Positions 62,174 through 64,000 of a stretch of 64,000 nt of DNA are shown here, one piece after another. The notes under the pieces were generated by a model. It searched no databases and was not told where the DNA came from. It saw nothing but the letters and a program-made list of their open reading frames with translations. Both the position numbers and the translations under genes were made by a program. The stretch comes from JACRAV01 sp964571235 (GTDB lineage: Bacteria; Zixibacteria; MSB-5A5; GN15; FEB-12). The DNA lies in the NCBI GenBank assembly GCA_964571235.1, contig CAZNAI010000003.1, positions 620,001 to 684,000 of the forward strand, in the 5' to 3' direction. Position 1 is the stretch's first letter; each line of letters begins with the position of its first letter.

Positions 62174-63993
62174 TGGGGGAGATGCGTATCCGATCCTGTC
62201 GTTTTGTTCTCGGTTGTATTGCGATTGTCTTCTGGGCACAAGTGGTTTCGGCGGAACAACCGGCCGACGCGACCTACGAAGACAAGATCACAGCCGTCCG
62301 GCAATTGATTAAATCGAAAAATGTCGACGGCGCTATCGCCATGCTCGAAGTGATGTTCGAGTCACGCGCCGACGATCAGCTTGTAGTCAATCTCCTTCGC
62401 AATTGTTACGAAGATACGCGAAACTGGGGGAAAGCCGAACTACTGGCGCGGCGACTGGTTGAGCGCGATCCCGGCAATTACAACTGGCGGCTCTATCTGG
62501 CCGAGTCTCTGGCCAAAGAAAATCTGGTAGATTCAGCGGTGCGGGCATACAAAGAGACCTTTGCCATGACGCCGGCATCCGATTCGGGGCGGTATTACGC
62601 AATCTTACACAGCATGATGGCGTTCGGCGCTCATAGCGGCGCACTTGAAATTGTAGATTCAGTACGGGCTCGATCAGGCAATACACGTGCGTTCGGGCTT
62701 CAGCGCGGTCAGCTCCTGCAAATGGAACGTCGGTTCGCCGAGGCGACAGAAGAGATGTTCACAGTGCTGGCCACTGACACCGGATACGCGGCAGGCGACG
62801 CCGAGGCACAGCTATTGAGCCTACTGGCCTACCCCGAAGCCACTGCTGAGGCCGAGAGAGTGCTGAGTTCAATTTCAAGCGAAGTCAACAGCGGCAGGGC
62901 GCTGAGGCTGTTGATGACTCACGCTATCAAGTCGGGACAATACGATCGGGCGCTGGCGTTTGCCATTCGCCAGGACACGATTCAAAAAGGCGAGGGCCAG
63001 CCGCTGGCAGACTTTGTCCGCCAGTGTTTTGACCGAAGGGCGTATGATCCAGTGGTTAAAGGCGCCGATTACACTCTGGCCCGCTACAAAAACGGCTCGT
63101 TCATGTCGGAACTGCGCTTTGACCGGGCGGAGGCGCTTGCAATTCTGGGCCATCATGACGCGGCCTTGTCGGCGTACCGCGAGATAGCTTCCGCCGCACC
63201 CACGCCGGCCGATTTGTCCGAGGCCTACTGCGGCATCGCGATTTTGTATCTCGACCAGTTGAACGATCCAACCAGTGCACGGACCTACTTTGACAGTGTA
63301 AAAGCACAGTCCGGGCGTGGACTGCCGTATCTCAGAGCAGTTCGACTGGCGCCGCTGTGCGATATTCGCGGAGGCGACTACGCATCGGCGAGAATCACAC
63401 TGAACCGAATTATCGAGCAGAGATTTTCCGATGACATCATGGAAGAGGCGGAGTACCGTCTGGCGATTTTGGATTTGTTCGAGCACAGGTTTGATTCCAC
63501 CAAAGCGGCCCTTAAGAAACTGACTGTCGATCATCCGCGGGGGTTGTATGTCAACGACGCCATGCAACTGATGATTGATATGGATCCGGTACTTCCCGAT
63601 ACGACTTTGCTGGTTCTGTATGCGCGGGGTGTCGAATGCGAGATGAGGCGAATGACTGATTCGGCGCGTCGGGCACTGGGTAAGTTAATCGACGCCACCG
63701 ATCAGAAGTTGGCCGATGTGGCGCTCTATCGTTTGGCCAAAATGGAGCTTGAACAAAGCGACACAACCGCCACCTTGCGGGCGCTGGATCATCTCACCGA
63801 GAATTTCGCAGAGTCATTTTACCGGCCGTATGGATTGAAACTGAAAGCCGACCTGATTGTTGACCGACCGGGTGAGCGGGACAAGGCGCGACTGATCTAC
63901 CGCGAACTTCTGGAAAAGTACCCGAACTCGCCGTTTGCTTCTGATGCCCGCACGCGCTTACGGGCGCTTGAAAAAGAAGGGCGGGTCGGTTAG
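62173..63993 (+). CDS. Secreted TPR-repeat protein
   Basis: 606 aa from GTG 62173 (overlapping the DUF4175 stop), or 603 aa from ATG 62182; the GGGGGAG between them sits too close to the ATG, so the start is uncertain. The signal peptide ends at VVSAEQP. The rest is helical TPR-like repeats (VDGAIAMLEVMFESRADDQ, GNYNWRLYLAESLAKENLVDSAVRAYKET, then YPNSPFASDARTRLRALEKE at the end), resembling BatE/YbgF-type scaffolds. It is translationally linked to DUF4175, which suggests they act together. The gene is complete and ends 8 nt before the window edge. Confidence 0.85.
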   Translation: MGEMRIRSCRFVLGCIAIVFWAQVVSAEQPADATYEDKITAVRQLIKSKNVDGAIAMLEVMFESRADDQLVVNLLRNCYEDTRNWGKAELLARRLVERDPGNYNWRLYLAESLAKENLVDSAVRAYKETFAMTPASDSGRYYAILHSMMAFGAHSGALEIVDSVRARSGNTRAFGLQRGQLLQMERRFAEATEEMFTVLATDTGYAAGDAEAQLLSLLAYPEATAEAERVLSSISSEVNSGRALRLLMTHAIKSGQYDRALAFAIRQDTIQKGEGQPLADFVRQCFDRRAYDPVVKGADYTLARYKNGSFMSELRFDRAEALAILGHHDAALSAYREIASAAPTPADLSEAYCGIAILYLDQLNDPTSARTYFDSVKAQSGRGLPYLRAVRLAPLCDIRGGDYASARITLNRIIEQRFSDDIMEEAEYRLAILDLFEHRFDSTKAALKKLTVDHPRGLYVNDAMQLMIDMDPVLPDTTLLVLYARGVECEMRRMTDSARRALGKLIDATDQKLADVALYRLAKMELEQSDTTATLRALDHLTENFAESFYRPYGLKLKADLIVDRPGERDKARLIYRELLEKYPNSPFASDARTRLRALEKEGRVG

Positions 63994-64000
63994 TAATCCG

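Overview
The window is a 64 kb piece of bacterial chromosome with moderate-to-high G+C, dense gene packing and many translationally coupled pairs (ATGA, GTGA and 1-nt overlaps). The gene content points to the FCB side of the tree, most like a candidate-phylum genome such as Zixibacteria. The clues are a SecA carrying the long insertion typical of Bacteroidetes-type SecA, a PorV/PorQ-like outer-membrane protein, a DUF4159/DUF4175/TPR cluster, many TPR lipoproteins, and a complex I operon without nuoEFG. This placement is an inference from protein families and was not computed.

Layout. 0-3.7 kb: 3' end of lon, bifunctional NAD(P)HX repair enzyme, and a Tat-exported Fe/Mn superoxide dismutase. 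4-7.7 kb (minus): secreted protein and secA. 7.8-17.6 kb (plus): rsgA, an MCE/MlaD protein, a GH57 glucanotransferase, a sirtuin, a TPR lipoprotein and the pyrimidine genes pyrK-pyrD-pyrF. 17.6-18.8 kb (minus): GNAT acetyltransferase and pyrophosphatase. 19-22.6 kb: tadA, a small membrane protein, tRNA-Ser(CGA) and a membrane-TPR protein. 22.6-26.3 kb: an AT-richer island with a YdeI-type/DUF1801 fusion and a secreted subtilase split by a -1 frameshift at an A9 run. 26.3-30.3 kb (minus): PilZ protein, DHFR-family reductase, DMT transporter and an acr3-arsR-arsC arsenic operon with an operator over its promoter. 30.6-39.1 kb: metal-binding and Cys-rich secreted proteins, a PorV-like barrel, cupin, metallo-beta-lactamase fold hydrolase, uppP and small envelope proteins. 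39.3-49.5 kb: nuoABCDHIJKLMN, preceded by a Rex/CRP-like palindrome. 49.5-52.4 kb: DUF502, EIIA-CBS and a CaCA antiporter. 52.4-53.1 kb: a REP-associated tyrosine transposase between its own REP hairpins. 53.3-64 kb: secD-secF, apbE, DUF4159, DUF4175 and a TPR protein.

Two themes cut across the window. First, nearly every longer intergenic gap holds short palindromes of a few related families (GGCRGAC-type, GGCGGGTTC-type, GTCRTTGCGAG-type), some nested into multi-hairpin elements. The GGCRGAC-type family is the one that flanks the transposase gene. Second, several genes have a good -35/-10 promoter whose -10 box ends only 5-7 nt before the start codon, implying leaderless or nearly leaderless mRNAs.

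The two observations I rate highest are the apparent programmed -1 frameshift (A AAA AAG with an upstream Shine-Dalgarno-like GAGG) joining a signal peptide/prodomain to an S8 protease, and the REP-transposase system with its covarying hairpin copies.
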